From: Tolypothrix sp. PCC 7712
Lineage (GTDB): Bacteria; Cyanobacteriota; Cyanobacteriia; Cyanobacteriales; Nostocaceae
DNA: 64,000 nucleotides
Assembly: GCF_025860405.1 (NCBI RefSeq)
Contig: NZ_CP063785.1
Span: 3,348,001 to 3,412,000 of the forward strand
Direction of reading: 5' to 3'
In this document: positions 48,579-57,857 of the stretch, piece by piece
How the letters are laid out: each line of letters starts with the position of its first letter
Numbering within the stretch: the stretch's first letter is position 1
Notes under the pieces: generated by a model
The model's database searches: none
What the model saw: the letters and a program-made list of their open reading frames with translations, nothing else
What the model was told of the DNA's origin: nothing
Program-made: the position numbers and the translations under genes

Positions 48579-48614
48579 ATTATAGAAGACACGGCACTGC
48601 TGTGCTTCTATAAT
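48579..48614. repeat. Palindrome with ACGGCACTGCTGTG core
   Basis: ATTATAGAAG and CTTCTATAAT arms are exact complements around ACACGGCACTGCTGTG. A related core (GACATAGCACTGCTGTGTC) is at 63840-63866. Confidence 0.75.
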
Positions 48615-48620
48615 CTGTCG

Positions 48621-48690
48621 CAATACTTGTCGGTTAAGGGGAAAAGGGACAAGAAAAAACCTTTAACCATTACCCTTTTCCCCTTTCCCT
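48621..48690. repeat. AATACTTGTCGGTTAAGGGG repeat, copy 1
   Basis: Starts CAATACTTGTCGGTTAAGGG; GGGGAAAAGGG pairs with the downstream CCCTTTTCCCC. Copies at 51303 and, inverted, 56481. Confidence 0.8.
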
Positions 48691-48991
48691 CACAATTATT
48701 GAGATTGTTGTCACTTTTAAATCACATTTGCTTGTCAAACTGAAATAAACGCAGATTTCAAAAGTAAGTAGGTCGGCGAAATTGAAAATAACTGGCTGAG
48801 ACTGTCATTCTGAGACAGTTCTGATGCCTTTGGCAAGGCGCTTTACGCTTTGTCATTGGTAAATCTTTCTAGCATATTGACGTTTATCAACATAGTTTAT
48901 TTGATTTCCACCGTCTTACTTAATTATCAATGAAGAAACTTAAATTTTCAGCTTGATGTTGGCAATAGCGCTTTTTGAAGCGTACTGCTAA

Positions 48992-50410
48992 GTGTTGCAT
49001 AAGCTCAAATTACTATTCGTGGGAACTGATGTGAAGAGACAACAAAACTACAGCAATTTACAAGAACGTACCCCTATAGCTTCAGCTGCAGCACCAAAGC
49101 AATCATTAGCTTTATTAGATGCTGTTGCGCTGATTGTGGGGATTGTTATTGGTGCAGGAATTTTTCAAACTCCGGCATTTGTCGCAGCGAATGCTGGTAG
49201 CGATATCAATGTCTTACTGCTGTGGTTACTTGGTGGTGCGATTTCTTTGGTTGGGGCATTGTGCTACGCAGAATTAGCAACTACTTACCCTGATGTTGGG
49301 GGAACTTACTATTATTTGAAACGTGCTTTTGGACGTTCAGTTGCTTTTCTGTTTGCCTGGGCAAGAATGACAGTAATTCAAACTGGTTCTATTGTCTTAT
49401 TGGCGTTTGTTTTTGGGGATTATTTCTCTGGGTTATGGCTGCTAGGGCCTTATTCTTCTTCCATTTATGCGGCGATCGCAATTATCCTGCTGACAGGTTT
49501 GAATATTCTCGGTTTATACCCTGGTAAATGGACGCAAAACTGGCTGACTGCGGCGAAAATACTCGGTTTACTCCTAGTGGTGATGATTGGAGTTACCGCT
49601 AATAACCCTACAACTCTGCCAACTCCCACCACTTCCACAACTTCAACAAACTGGGGATTGGCAATGGTATTTGTCTTGCTGTCCTTTGGTGGCTGGAATG
49701 AAGCAGCTTATATCTCAGCCGAAATTAAAGATAGAAGGCGCAATATGGTGCGATCGCTAGTTTGGAGTATTGGTATCATCACCACTATTTATCTGCTCAT
49801 TAATTTGGCATATTTACGAGGCTTAGGATTAGCAGGAATGGCTAAATCTGAGGCTGTCGCCGCCTCTTTAATGGATCGGACTGTGGGGACATCTGGAGCT
49901 GTATTTCTCAGTATTTTGGTAGCAATTTGTACTTTAGGAGCCATTAACGCCACCATTTTGACAGGCGCACGCAGTAATTATGCCCTAGGGCAAGATTTCT
50001 CGATGTTTTCCTTTATGGGAAGTTGGCAACAACAAAAGGAAACGCCTACTCAAGCCTTAATCATCCAAGGTGCGATCGCTTTATCATTGGTGTTTTTAGG
50101 CACAATTGCCCGCAATGGTTTTGAAACAATGGTGGAATACACCGCACCAGTATTTTGGTTTTTCTTCCTACTGTCTGCGATTTCATTATTTGTTTTACGC
50201 AAACGAGATGCTCAAATAAATCGACCTTTCCAAGTGCCATTTTATCCTTGGATTCCCTTGCTGTTTTGCATTATTTGTGGGTACTTGCTTTACTCCAGCT
50301 TGGCGTATACAGGCATCGGGGCAATAGTTGGGGTTTTAGTTGTAGGCGCAGGTATTCCCTTGTTGTTGTGGAATAATTACCGACAACGTTCGTTAAGAGA
50401 CTTGCGATAA
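48992..50410 (+). CDS. Amino-acid/polyamine permease (APC superfamily)
   Basis: 472 aa, about 12 membrane helices. Helix 1 carries the APC signature (IVGIVIGAGIFQTPAFVAAN, about 47-66), and LATTYPDVGGTYYYLKRAFG is the usual helix 2-3 loop. LFAWARMTVIQTGS follows as in helix 3. Transport of an amino acid or related cation, inner membrane; substrate not determinable. Start GTG 48992 is uncertain; the first 40 residues are hydrophilic and a later start is possible. Confidence 0.88.
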   Translation: MLHKLKLLFVGTDVKRQQNYSNLQERTPIASAAAPKQSLALLDAVALIVGIVIGAGIFQTPAFVAANAGSDINVLLLWLLGGAISLVGALCYAELATTYPDVGGTYYYLKRAFGRSVAFLFAWARMTVIQTGSIVLLAFVFGDYFSGLWLLGPYSSSIYAAIAIILLTGLNILGLYPGKWTQNWLTAAKILGLLLVVMIGVTANNPTTLPTPTTSTTSTNWGLAMVFVLLSFGGWNEAAYISAEIKDRRRNMVRSLVWSIGIITTIYLLINLAYLRGLGLAGMAKSEAVAASLMDRTVGTSGAVFLSILVAICTLGAINATILTGARSNYALGQDFSMFSFMGSWQQQKETPTQALIIQGAIALSLVFLGTIARNGFETMVEYTAPVFWFFFLLSAISLFVLRKRDAQINRPFQVPFYPWIPLLFCIICGYLLYSSLAYTGIGAIVGVLVVGAGIPLLLWNNYRQRSLRDLR

Positions 50411-50616
50411 ATAGGCAGGGGGAAAATTACAAATTTCATCTGCATAAATTGGTGATTTTTTGTGAGTATTTCGCTGATAACTCAAAATTAATGCTCAATC
50501 AATCTTCAATATTTCATCAACAAATTTAATTTTTCAATTCTCTGCACTTTTGCATAAACTTTCCAACGCTTATTTGTTTTTTGCGGGAATAACTAACAAT
50601 TACAAAGGAGAAAATC

Positions 50617-51234
50617 ATGAAATTACAAAGAATTGCGCTTTTATTAATTACCAGCGTTAGTATTGCTAGTTTAGGTGTTTCTGGATGCACTACAGTACGT
50701 AATTTTGAAACAGATGCCCAAACTTCTACTCCTACTACTACCCCAGTACAACAAGTAGAAACCGATGTTCCCTATGTCCCAACTCCCCAACCTGTAGTAG
50801 ATGCGATGTTAAAACTAGCAAAAGTGAATAGTAATGATGTCATTTACGACTTAGGTAGTGGCGATGGCAGAATTCCCATCACAGCAGCACAGAAATATGG
50901 GGCGCGTGGTGTTGGGATAGATATAGATCCACAACGCGTGCAAGAAGCAAAACAAAATCTCCAAAGCGCTAAAGTAGGCGATCGCGTTGAGTTCCGCCAA
51001 CAAGATTTATTCCAAACAGATTTAAGCCCAGCTTCGGTAGTTACTCTCTATTTACTACCAGATATCAATTTAAAACTCAGACCCAAGTTATTACAAGAAC
51101 TTAAACCAGGTACCCGCATTGTTTCCCACGCTTTTGATATGGGCGATTGGAAACCTCAACAAGTGCAACAAGTAGACGGTAAAACTATTTACCTCTGGGT
51201 AGTTCCTGACAATGTTCCTGCGAACCTGCGGTAA
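50617..51234 (+). CDS. Class I SAM methyltransferase with a lipoprotein signal
   Basis: 205 aa. ATG 50617 with AAAGGAG seven bases upstream. N-terminus MKLQRIALLLITSVSIASLG then VSGC, a clear lipobox with Cys24. After a Thr/Pro-rich linker (30-50), the methyltransferase fold: motif I VIYDLGSGDGRI (75-86), acidic VGIDID after strand 2 and EFRQQDLF. Similar to cyanobacterial SAM-dependent methyltransferases that act on small molecules. If the lipobox is used, the enzyme faces the periplasm, where SAM is not expected. Confidence 0.85.
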   Translation: MKLQRIALLLITSVSIASLGVSGCTTVRNFETDAQTSTPTTTPVQQVETDVPYVPTPQPVVDAMLKLAKVNSNDVIYDLGSGDGRIPITAAQKYGARGVGIDIDPQRVQEAKQNLQSAKVGDRVEFRQQDLFQTDLSPASVVTLYLLPDINLKLRPKLLQELKPGTRIVSHAFDMGDWKPQQVQQVDGKTIYLWVVPDNVPANLR

Positions 51235-51302
51235 GTAGTCAAAATTATTTACTTTTGCAGCAGTTTTTGTAGGGTGGATACGAAATTTAAGTAGTGTCCA
51301 TC

Positions 51303-51391
51303 CCAATACTTGTCGGTTAAGGGGAAAAGGGGAAGGGGAAAAGGGGCAAGAAATAAACCTTTAACCCTTACCCTTTCACCTTTTCCCCAAA
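51303..51391. repeat. AATACTTGTCGGTTAAGGGG repeat, copy 2
   Basis: Same start as 48621, with a longer G/A-rich arm (GGGGAAAAGG repeated) and complementary CCTTTTCCCC. Confidence 0.8.
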
Positions 51392-51495
51392 CCAAATTAA
51401 GAGTTTAAAATCCTTAACCGAGCAGTATTGGTGTCCATCCTATGATAACGGCGTTTTTTTAGTTAATAGGAATCTCTGTGAAAGGAAAAATTACT

Positions 51496-52305
51496 ATGAA
51501 AGGATTAAAAGGTAAAAATGTTTTAATTACCGGAGCAAGTTCTGGTATTGGTCAAGCGATCGCTATTCGCCTAGCCCAAGAAGGATGTAACATCGCCATT
51601 AATTACCGCAAAAGCTTAGAAGAAGCGGAAGATACAGAAGAAATGGCGATACAAAAAGCTTGCGGAGATATTAACAATTGCAGTGTTCAATCATTACCAA
51701 TTCAAGGGGATGTTTCTCAAGAAGCAGACATTATTGAGATGGTAAATACCGTTATCGAAAAATTTGGTAGTTTGGATATTTTAATTAATAATGCGGGAAT
51801 TCAAAAAGAATGCCCTTCCCATGAGTTAACAACAGCAGATTTTGATCAAGTACTTGGGGTAAATTTGCGGGGTGCTTACCTTTGCGCTCGTGAGGCGATT
51901 AAACATTATCTTTCACAAAACCGTTCTGGTGTAATCATCAATATTTCTAGCGTTCATGAAGTTATTCCCAGACCAATGTATCTCAGTTATTCTATTAGCA
52001 AAGGTGGGATGGAAAATCTCACTAAAACTTTAGCTTTAGAATATGCGAACCGAAGTATTCGTGTTAATGCTATTGCACCAGGAGCCACAATTACACCTAT
52101 TAATGAAGCCTGGACTGACGACCCTGAAAAAAAAGCGGTTGTAGAAAGTCATATTCCGATGAATCGTGCAGGGACTGCTGAAGAAATGGCAGCTGCGGTG
52201 GCTTTTTTAGCTTCTGATGAAGCAGCATACATCACAGGTCAAACGCTATTTATTGATGGGGGATTAACTCTGTATGCCGATTTTCGGGAAGCTTGGTCTG
52301 CGTAG
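51496..52305 (+). CDS. Short-chain dehydrogenase, glucose 1-dehydrogenase-like
   Basis: 269 aa from ATG 51496 (AAGGA nine bases before it; GTG 51478 would add six residues). Classical SDR: TGASSGIG (12-19), NNAG in DILINNAGIQ, catalytic Ser in ISSVHE and Tyr/Lys in YSISKGG, then NAIAPGATITPIN and the C-terminal AYITGQTLFIDGGLTLY. Tetramer in the cytosol, NAD(P)-dependent; sequence is closest to glucose 1-dehydrogenases of the Bacillus type, but substrate is unproven. Confidence 0.9.
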   Translation: MKGLKGKNVLITGASSGIGQAIAIRLAQEGCNIAINYRKSLEEAEDTEEMAIQKACGDINNCSVQSLPIQGDVSQEADIIEMVNTVIEKFGSLDILINNAGIQKECPSHELTTADFDQVLGVNLRGAYLCAREAIKHYLSQNRSGVIINISSVHEVIPRPMYLSYSISKGGMENLTKTLALEYANRSIRVNAIAPGATITPINEAWTDDPEKKAVVESHIPMNRAGTAEEMAAAVAFLASDEAAYITGQTLFIDGGLTLYADFREAWSA

Positions 52306-52465
52306 GGACTTGCAACTAAAAAATATAATACCGCTCCTTATTCTCTCTGCATGAGATCATAATTAGCCTGAACCAAAAATTAACTCGCACTACACCTTTA
52401 AGAAGTTAGTATGGGCTAATTTCTGATTCAAGCGAAAATTCAGGACTGAAATCCTGATGAGAAAA

Positions 52466-53287
52466 TTATTCATCCGAATGTTGAGCGATCGCTACTGCCA
52501 GTTGTTCATAACGGCGTGGATCGCCTTCAGCAAACACTAACCGCTCTTGCCCTTTGCGTCCATAAAGATCTTCCATAATCTTCTGCCAGTCCATAGAGGA
52601 CAAGGGTGAAGGGCGATTTTCTATATCTTGGGTGGGAATAGTCGCTGTTATTTGCTGGAGTTCTTGCTGTGCCAATAAGACACGGGCACGTACTGGCCAA
52701 CTCTCTTCTTTAGCAGCAATTTGCTCAAAATTTGACAGAATTTGCGATCGCCAATCTGGATGACTCACAGCAATTGCGTTGGCAAGGAACTGTAAGCCAA
52801 CGATGGCTGAATAGCGTACCACCCACTCTTCATCTTCCTGAGCTACAAATAGCAAGGCTTCCATTGCTTCTGCTTGGGCAATTTCTAGCAGTTCCTCTGG
52901 GAACCAATGCCATTTCATCATTCCTAATCCCTTTGCTGCTGCCCGCCGAACACTCAGGGCAAAGTCAGCGGTAGCTGCGCCTAACAAGGTGACTAATCCT
53001 CTAGGATCGCCAATTCCTGCTAGGGTGCGGATTGCCCAAGATCTGGCTGTGTAGTTATGCATATCCAGCAGTTCCAACAAAGATGGAACTGCTGGTTCGC
53101 CAATTTGGATTAACCCATCGACAGCTGCAACAGCTGCACCTGGATTGTTATAGCTCAAGGCAGCAATTAGGGTGGGAATAGCTCCTTCTAAACGGGCGGC
53201 TGCCAGATTTTTGACAGCTTCTTGTAAAAGGATAGAAGAATTTGCGTCTTCTACTGCACGAATTAGACTATTGAGGGAATCAGGCAT
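52466..53287 (-). CDS. cpcF: Phycocyanobilin lyase subunit CpcF
   Basis: 273 aa HEAT-repeat protein. With CpcE it attaches (and can remove) phycocyanobilin at Cys84 of CpcA. Helical repeats: AIPTLIAALSYNNPGAAVAAVDGLIQIG, AVPSLLELLDMHNYTARSWAIRTLAGIGDPRG, LSVRRAAAKGLGMM, EEWVVRYSAIVGLQ. Longer than the about 200-215 residues I recall for CpcF; the extra part is at the C-terminus (from about residue 220, with SSMDWQKIMEDLYGRKG). Last gene of cpcB1-A1-E-F, 51 bp after cpcE. A PecF assignment is possible but no pecA/B is present. Confidence 0.85.
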   Translation of the reverse strand: MPDSLNSLIRAVEDANSSILLQEAVKNLAAARLEGAIPTLIAALSYNNPGAAVAAVDGLIQIGEPAVPSLLELLDMHNYTARSWAIRTLAGIGDPRGLVTLLGAATADFALSVRRAAAKGLGMMKWHWFPEELLEIAQAEAMEALLFVAQEDEEWVVRYSAIVGLQFLANAIAVSHPDWRSQILSNFEQIAAKEESWPVRARVLLAQQELQQITATIPTQDIENRPSPLSSMDWQKIMEDLYGRKGQERLVFAEGDPRRYEQLAVAIAQHSDE

Positions 53288-53338
53288 GAGGAAGAAGAGA
53301 AGCGATAAGTTCTACCTTTTCCATTTTCGCTCTTTCTG

Positions 53339-54169
53339 CTACAGTAACGCATCCATTAGTTGCATCACTTTAATTGCACCAGGGGATAAATCTTCTGGTT
53401 TTGTCGGTTGGAATTGCTTTTCGAGTAAACCTTTGAGAGATATTAACTTCAAGCTGTTTTCTGCTAGGGTATCAGCGATCGCTTCTGCTGCCGGTAAATA
53501 GCCAATCGCCCCTAAATCTGAAAGTACTGCTCGACGTAGTTGCAAATCATCCTGAGCAAGTGCCTGTACTAGGCGATCGCCATACTGATTGTAACCTGCA
53601 GTTGATTCTGAGGTTAGCTGATACATTGCTCTGGCTGCGGCATACTGAATCCGAGGCACAGTATGCTCTAAAAATTCTTGAATAATGGGAATTGCATCGC
53701 TTGCCCCCAATGTTCCCAATGCCTCTATGATGGCATCGAAGGGTTGGGTGAGTTGGGGTGGCTCTGGTGCTGGTAATGTTCCCGGAACTTGATCGTTGAG
53801 TAATTCGATTAGCCTGGGAATGCTGGATGAGTCGCCTAACATTTCCAGAGATTGGGCTGCAGCTTCACGCACATAGAAATCCGAACATTCCAGCGCTTTA
53901 ATTAATGCAGGAACGGCTCGCTTTTCTCCTAATTTTCCTAATGCTCTGGCTGCATTGCGCCGCAGGGGATAGCCACCAACATTAGTGCGATCGTCTTCGT
54001 CTTCTAATGCTTGAATCAACACATCAATGGCTTCTGGAGCATCCACTCGAAACCGCCCTAACCACCAAGCCGCATAAACGCGCAATCCTAAATCTTCACC
54101 TTGGAGATTCGCGATCGCTTGTTCTACAGTTAATTGGTTATCGTCCTGGATATTAGCTGCGTTTTCCAC
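53339..54169 (-). CDS. cpcE: Phycocyanobilin lyase subunit CpcE
   Basis: 276 aa HEAT-repeat protein, the usual CpcE length. Typical opening TVEQAIANLQGEDLGLRVYAAWWLGRFRV (about 14-42), then GGYPLRRNAARALGKLGEKRAVPALIKALE and DFYVREAAAQSLEMLGD. Forms the E/F heterodimer that loads bilin on CpcA. It follows cpcA1 by 119 bp, in which a strong hairpin lies; such hairpins let the cpcBA part of the message be more abundant than the lyase part. E and F here probably serve the alpha subunits of both operons, since the cpc2 operon has no lyase genes. Confidence 0.93.
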   Translation of the reverse strand: MENAANIQDDNQLTVEQAIANLQGEDLGLRVYAAWWLGRFRVDAPEAIDVLIQALEDEDDRTNVGGYPLRRNAARALGKLGEKRAVPALIKALECSDFYVREAAAQSLEMLGDSSSIPRLIELLNDQVPGTLPAPEPPQLTQPFDAIIEALGTLGASDAIPIIQEFLEHTVPRIQYAAARAMYQLTSESTAGYNQYGDRLVQALAQDDLQLRRAVLSDLGAIGYLPAAEAIADTLAENSLKLISLKGLLEKQFQPTKPEDLSPGAIKVMQLMDALL

Positions 54170-54218
54170 TTTCTGTTCCTGTTCTCTATGCCCTCTGACA
54201 AATGCCTATACATGACAA

Positions 54219-54276
54219 TGCCCGGAGAGGTAAACAATCACTAACTTCTGTCAGTCATTGTATACCCCTCCGGGCA
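54219..54276 (-). promoter_or_regulatory. Hairpin between cpcA1 and cpcE
   Basis: TGCCCGGAG.GGTA (54219-54232) pairs with TACCCCTCCGGGCA (54263-54276) around about 30 bases. GC-rich stem, no T-run after it on the minus strand, so a processing or stability/attenuation hairpin is more likely than a full terminator. Confidence 0.7.
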
Positions 54277-54288
54277 ACAACATCTTAA

Positions 54289-54777
54289 CTAGCTTAATGC
54301 GTTGATAGCGTAGTCGATGTAGGAGTTTGCTTCAACAGCAGGATCTCCACTTAAACCGTGGTTAGCTTTGATGTATTTCAAAGCTTCAACATACCAGCTG
54401 GGAGATAGATCAAATGTGCGGTTGATTTCAGCAATACCACCAATTAGGTAATCATCCAATGGGCCTGTACCACCAACAACTAGGCAGTAGGTAACCATCC
54501 GCAAGTAGTAGCCGATGTCACGAACGCACTTGTCTTTGCCGGTTTGAGTAGAAGCAAAGTTGGGGCCGTTTTGGCTGGTGGTGTAGGGGAATTTGCTGTA
54601 AACAGCATTAGCAGCACCAGAAGCTAAACTAGAAGCCTTTTCGGTTAATGCTTTTGCAGCAGCTAAACTAGCAGAAGCTTGACGGAAACGACCAAATGCG
54701 GTTTGGATTTCGGTGGAGCTCAGGAAGCGTCCTTGGGAATCAGCAGCAGCTACTGCTTCGGTCAAAGGGGTTTTCAT
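54289..54777 (-). CDS. cpcA: Phycocyanin alpha subunit, cpc1 (constitutive-type) operon
   Basis: 162 aa from ATG 54777 (MKTPLTEAV); a frame six codons longer is open but not the family start, and GGGAGA precedes the ATG. Bilin site Cys84 in [11 protein letters not shown]. The protein is very close to the cpc2 copy; differences cluster at 40-80 (for example [14 protein letters not shown]). With CpcB it forms trimers and hexamers in the phycobilisome rods. Follows cpcB1 by 118 bp. Confidence 0.97.
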   Translation of the reverse strand: MKTPLTEAVAAADSQGRFLSSTEIQTAFGRFRQASASLAAAKALTEKASSLASGAANAVYSKFPYTTSQNGPNFASTQTGKDKCVRDIGYYLRMVTYCLVVGGTGPLDDYLIGGIAEINRTFDLSPSWYVEALKYIKANHGLSGDPAVEANSYIDYAINALS

Positions 54778-54895
54778 GATCAGATTTTCTCCCAATAATC
54801 TTTTTTGATGAAATAGCTTTTAGCAATCGTTTCAGTTATCTAAATATCTGAAACCGCTCAAAAAATCGATTCCAAAAAATCGATGATATAGCTGA

Positions 54896-55414
54896 CTAAG
54901 CAACAGCAGAAGCAGCCTTATCGAAGTAGCTTGCAACTTCAGCCATTAAGCTGGCACAATCGCCTCTGGTAATACCATTGGTGTCGCCTGCGATCGCTAG
55001 AGCAGCATCTTTCATCTTTTGAACGCCAACTGCTACGGAAGAACCGGGAGTTCCTAGAGCCAAATAGGTTTCTTTTAAACCGTTGAGGCAGCGATCGTCT
55101 AGAACGCTGGCATCACCTGCGAAGATTGCATAGGTAACGTAGCGTAAGATGATTTCCATGTCACGCAAGCAAGCAGCCATACGACGGCTGGTGTAAGCGT
55201 TACCACCAGGAGCAATCAACTGAGGCTGTTCTGCAAATAGAGAACGAGCTGCATTTGCCACAATTGTGGAGGAGTTGCCGGTAATACGGTTAACAACGTC
55301 CATGCGCTTGTTGCCATCAGCAACCAAAGCACTGAGAGCATCTATTTGAGAACCACTCAGGTATTCACCTCGAGCGTCAGCTTGGGAGACTACTTTTGCA
55401 AATGCGTCTAACAT
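54896..55414 (-). CDS. cpcB: Phycocyanin beta subunit, cpc1 (constitutive-type) operon
   Basis: 172 aa. Bilin sites Cys82 (MAACLRD) and Cys153 (TRGDCASLM) are present, as is Asn72 (PGGNAY), the residue methylated by CpcM. First gene of cpcB1-A1-E-F. Its 735-bp upstream region has no TTGCACA pair, unlike the cpc2 operon, which fits a constitutive role. In the F. diplosiphon literature the constitutive operon is the one with cpcE and cpcF. Confidence 0.97.
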
Positions 55415-56149
55415 ACACTCAATTTCCTAATTAGTTTAGTCGAGTATGGCTTGGATTAGGTTAAAACCCAGTTTGATAGAGCTAGGCAATACAGCTGCCC
55501 CAGTAGCCCGATCAACTAAAAGCAGTAGCTTTAATCACTGCTGAAACCTTCCGCTTATTCCCTTAAGGAAATTTGAAAGATTTTTTAATTCTTAAACAAT
55601 TGAAAAACTTCACTCATTTAAGATGGATGGAAAACCTGCTTCTTTTCTGTGAAGCTTTCCATTACTTGTTTATACTATATCGTTGGATCGTTTGTTTATT
55701 ACGAATTGTCAAGTTAGTCATACTAAGAGGCTGAATTGCTTAACCAGTAAGGCTTTTGCCTTTATTAACAAAATTTTTAATGCTTAACACTTATTAATTA
55801 ATACTCGATCGCTTTAACTTTCCAGTTATGGCAGCGTAGCCAGATACCTTGATTTTCAGCCTAATTCAAAATGATAGCTTAAATTAAGAAGTATTAAGGA
55901 ACTGAGTTTTTAATTTACATTCCCTGGGCTATTTTGTTTGGTTAATGAGTTTCACAATCATGAAACTATGCAGAATGACTACAAACCGCTTACCTTTGCA
56001 TCAGCAGGCGTGATCTGAGTGAAAGAATGCGATCGCTCCCCCTGAGTTCGCCTGTACAAGCATCAATACAGAATTCATTATTTTTCTGTTCCCCGTTCCC
56101 TATTCCCTATCTCCAAAAATCAATTGAATAATGCAACATTAATTAATGA
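55415..56149. promoter_or_regulatory. Upstream region of the cpc1 operon
   Basis: 735 bp with no coding frame. Holds the cpcB1 leader and promoter; I could not place -10/-35 boxes with confidence. No L box on either strand. Confidence 0.5.
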
Positions 56150-56356
56150 TTAAGATTTAGTAGCAGTCCAACCTTTCTTGATCAATGCCAAAAAGGTAGT
56201 AATGCCTTTAGAAAATCCGTGAGGATCAGGCAGAACATACTCTGGGAAGTCTTCATAAGGTCGCCACTCTTCAGATGAATTATGCCGCAAGTACAATACT
56301 CGCTCGTCTCCTTCTAATTTCCAGAGCATTTCACCGCCAGTTGGTATTTCAGACAT
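56150..56356 (-). CDS. Small conserved-looking protein between the two cpc operons
   Basis: 68 aa, no signal peptide. Tryptophan- and acid-rich: MLWKLEGDERVLYLRH, EEWRPYEDFPEYVLPDP, and a C-terminal ITTFLALIKKGWTATKS. I recall similar short hypothetical proteins in cyanobacteria but know no function. It has its own spacing from both operons: about 310 bp from cpcD2, with a terminator and a repeat between, and more than 700 bp from cpcB1. Whether it relates to phycobilisomes is open. Confidence 0.65.
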   Translation of the reverse strand: MSEIPTGGEMLWKLEGDERVLYLRHNSSEEWRPYEDFPEYVLPDPHGFSKGITTFLALIKKGWTATKS

Positions 56357-56480
56357 GGCTTTATCCTATTTTGCAAACAAATATACTCATAAGGATTGTC
56401 CAGAGTCAAAAGTCTAAGCTTATCCTTGACTCTTAACGACCCAAACAAGATGTAGGTGCAATTTATGGGAATTTAGTTTG

Positions 56481-56573
56481 GGGAATAAGGTGAAAGGGTA
56501 AAGGTTAAAGGTCTTTTCTTACCCCTTTCCCCTTAACCTTTTCCCCATAACCGACAAGTATTGCGCTTTTAGT
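56481..56573. repeat. AATACTTGTCGGTTAAGGGG repeat, copy 3 (inverted)
   Basis: Ends with AACCGACAAGTATTGCG, the complement of the start of copies 48621 and 51303. Lies just after the cpc2 terminator. Confidence 0.8.
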
Positions 56574-56587
56574 CACTATGCCAACAT

Positions 56588-56626
56588 CAATAAACGGGCG
56601 TGGGAAATTAATATTTTCCACGCCCG
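56588..56626 (-). terminator. Rho-independent terminator of the cpc2 operon
   Basis: On the minus strand CGGGCGTGGAAAA pairs with TTTCCCACGCCCG (56595-56626), followed by TTTATTG. 42 bp after the cpcD2 stop. Confidence 0.88.
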
Positions 56627-56667
56627 CAGATATCATTGATGATTGCTGTTAACTTTCCGATGCATTT

Positions 56668-56925
56668 TCAGTTTTCTGATGCATCTTCAGTTGGATTTTC
56701 ACCTGCAGGACGGATGTTAACAATTCTGCCGCCTAAGCGGGTGATGCGACGCATCTCTTCATTCATCCGGCTGTAAGGGACTTGAATCTCAATCGTGCTG
56801 CTATTGCGAATCTGATAACGATTGTTATCAGTTTGCTCGTTCTGGCGCAATCCTTCTACTTCGTAAACAAAGACGCGATTGTCTGAACCGGAACTAGATC
56901 TTCTGGTCAATACAGAACCTAACAT
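56668..56925 (-). CDS. cpcD: Phycobilisome rod-capping linker, cpc2 operon
   Basis: 85 aa, a single CpcD domain: FVYEVEGLRQNEQTDNNRYQIRNSSTIEIQVPYSRMNEEMRRITRLGGRIVNIRP. It ends rod growth by sitting at the distal phycocyanin hexamer. Fifth and last gene of cpcB2-A2-H2-I2-D2, 15 bp after the second linker, followed by a clear terminator. About five extra residues at the C-terminus are Glu/Asn-rich. Confidence 0.95.
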   Translation of the reverse strand: MLGSVLTRRSSSGSDNRVFVYEVEGLRQNEQTDNNRYQIRNSSTIEIQVPYSRMNEEMRRITRLGGRIVNIRPAGENPTEDASEN

Positions 56926-56940
56926 ATATAGTTCTATCTC

Positions 56941-57810
56941 CTATTGTGCAAAAGTAATGCTAGCGACCTTACCACCCAGCTTATTGATTTGCTGCAGGGT
57001 ACTAGATAGCTGTTCGTAGGGGACAATGAACTCTTTGTTGCTACGACGAACTTTTGGATATCTTGGCAGACTGATACCTGTAACTTCGATTCTGTAAAGG
57101 CGTGGGGTAGAACCTTGAGAGGATCTACCAAAGGTACGGCTGGGTGCAGTTCCTTGTTTGGAAGGTAGGTAAGACCAACCTTGAGTACCACCAGAAGGTG
57201 CGATAATCGCAGTTGCGCTATTTGTAGCTAAGTCAGATGCAAGACGAGAACTGCTACCTGCTAGCTGAGAGCGATCGCTATTCGCATAACCACGGTAAAG
57301 GCGGAACATGCGAGTAAAACCAACTGTTCTTTGACCAACACCTGTGGTTACTAAGTCCCGATAGTAGGGAACTATCGAATCTCCAAAATAGGTATCATAT
57401 TCAGCAGAATCTATATAGGAATCGATGTCTGCGTCGAACCCTTGATTTTGGTAGCGATCGAGATGCTCAATCACTTCCGATTCATCGTAAGGAGCTCTTC
57501 CTAACAAATGCTTAAAGTTCAATTCAATTACCCGAGTTTGAAAATGTGGGTAAAGAAACTTTGTTTTGTATAATTCTGATTTAGCTACTGCGCGGACAAA
57601 ATCTCTGACGCTCAGTTTACCATTGGTCAACAACGACTCTAAGCTGGTGAGACGTTCTGACTGCATCAAGTAGTCATTGCCTAATACCTGACGATAGACT
57701 GCCTGGATAACAATCTTGGCATCTTCTGCTGTCCAGTTTGGACGCAGTTCAATAGGATTTGTTTGGTAAGCTGTAGTTCCCAAACGAGATGCTGCGGATG
57801 TAATTGGCAC
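56941..57810 (-). CDS. cpcI: Phycocyanin-associated rod linker 2, cpc2 operon
   Basis: 289 aa. N-terminal phycobilisome linker domain (about 20-170: [73 protein letters not shown]), a linker of about 55 residues and a C-terminal CpcD-like domain (about 230-289: [12 protein letters not shown] ... [11 protein letters not shown]). It links phycocyanin hexamers. In F. diplosiphon naming this place is cpcI2; many other genomes would call it cpcC. 47 bp after the first linker. Confidence 0.9.
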   Translation of the reverse strand: MPITSAASRLGTTAYQTNPIELRPNWTAEDAKIVIQAVYRQVLGNDYLMQSERLTSLESLLTNGKLSVRDFVRAVAKSELYKTKFLYPHFQTRVIELNFKHLLGRAPYDESEVIEHLDRYQNQGFDADIDSYIDSAEYDTYFGDSIVPYYRDLVTTGVGQRTVGFTRMFRLYRGYANSDRSQLAGSSSRLASDLATNSATAIIAPSGGTQGWSYLPSKQGTAPSRTFGRSSQGSTPRLYRIEVTGISLPRYPKVRRSNKEFIVPYEQLSSTLQQINKLGGKVASITFAQ

Positions 57811-57857
57811 GAATAGCTCTCCTTGTAGACTTTTTGATGTGGCAAATTTGATTCAGT

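Larger units (their letters stand above)
48546..48991. other. Repeat-bearing intergenic region
   Basis: 446 bp. Holds the hairpin at 48579-48614 and the AATACTTGTCGG repeat at 48621-48690; I see no gene in the rest. Confidence 0.5.
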
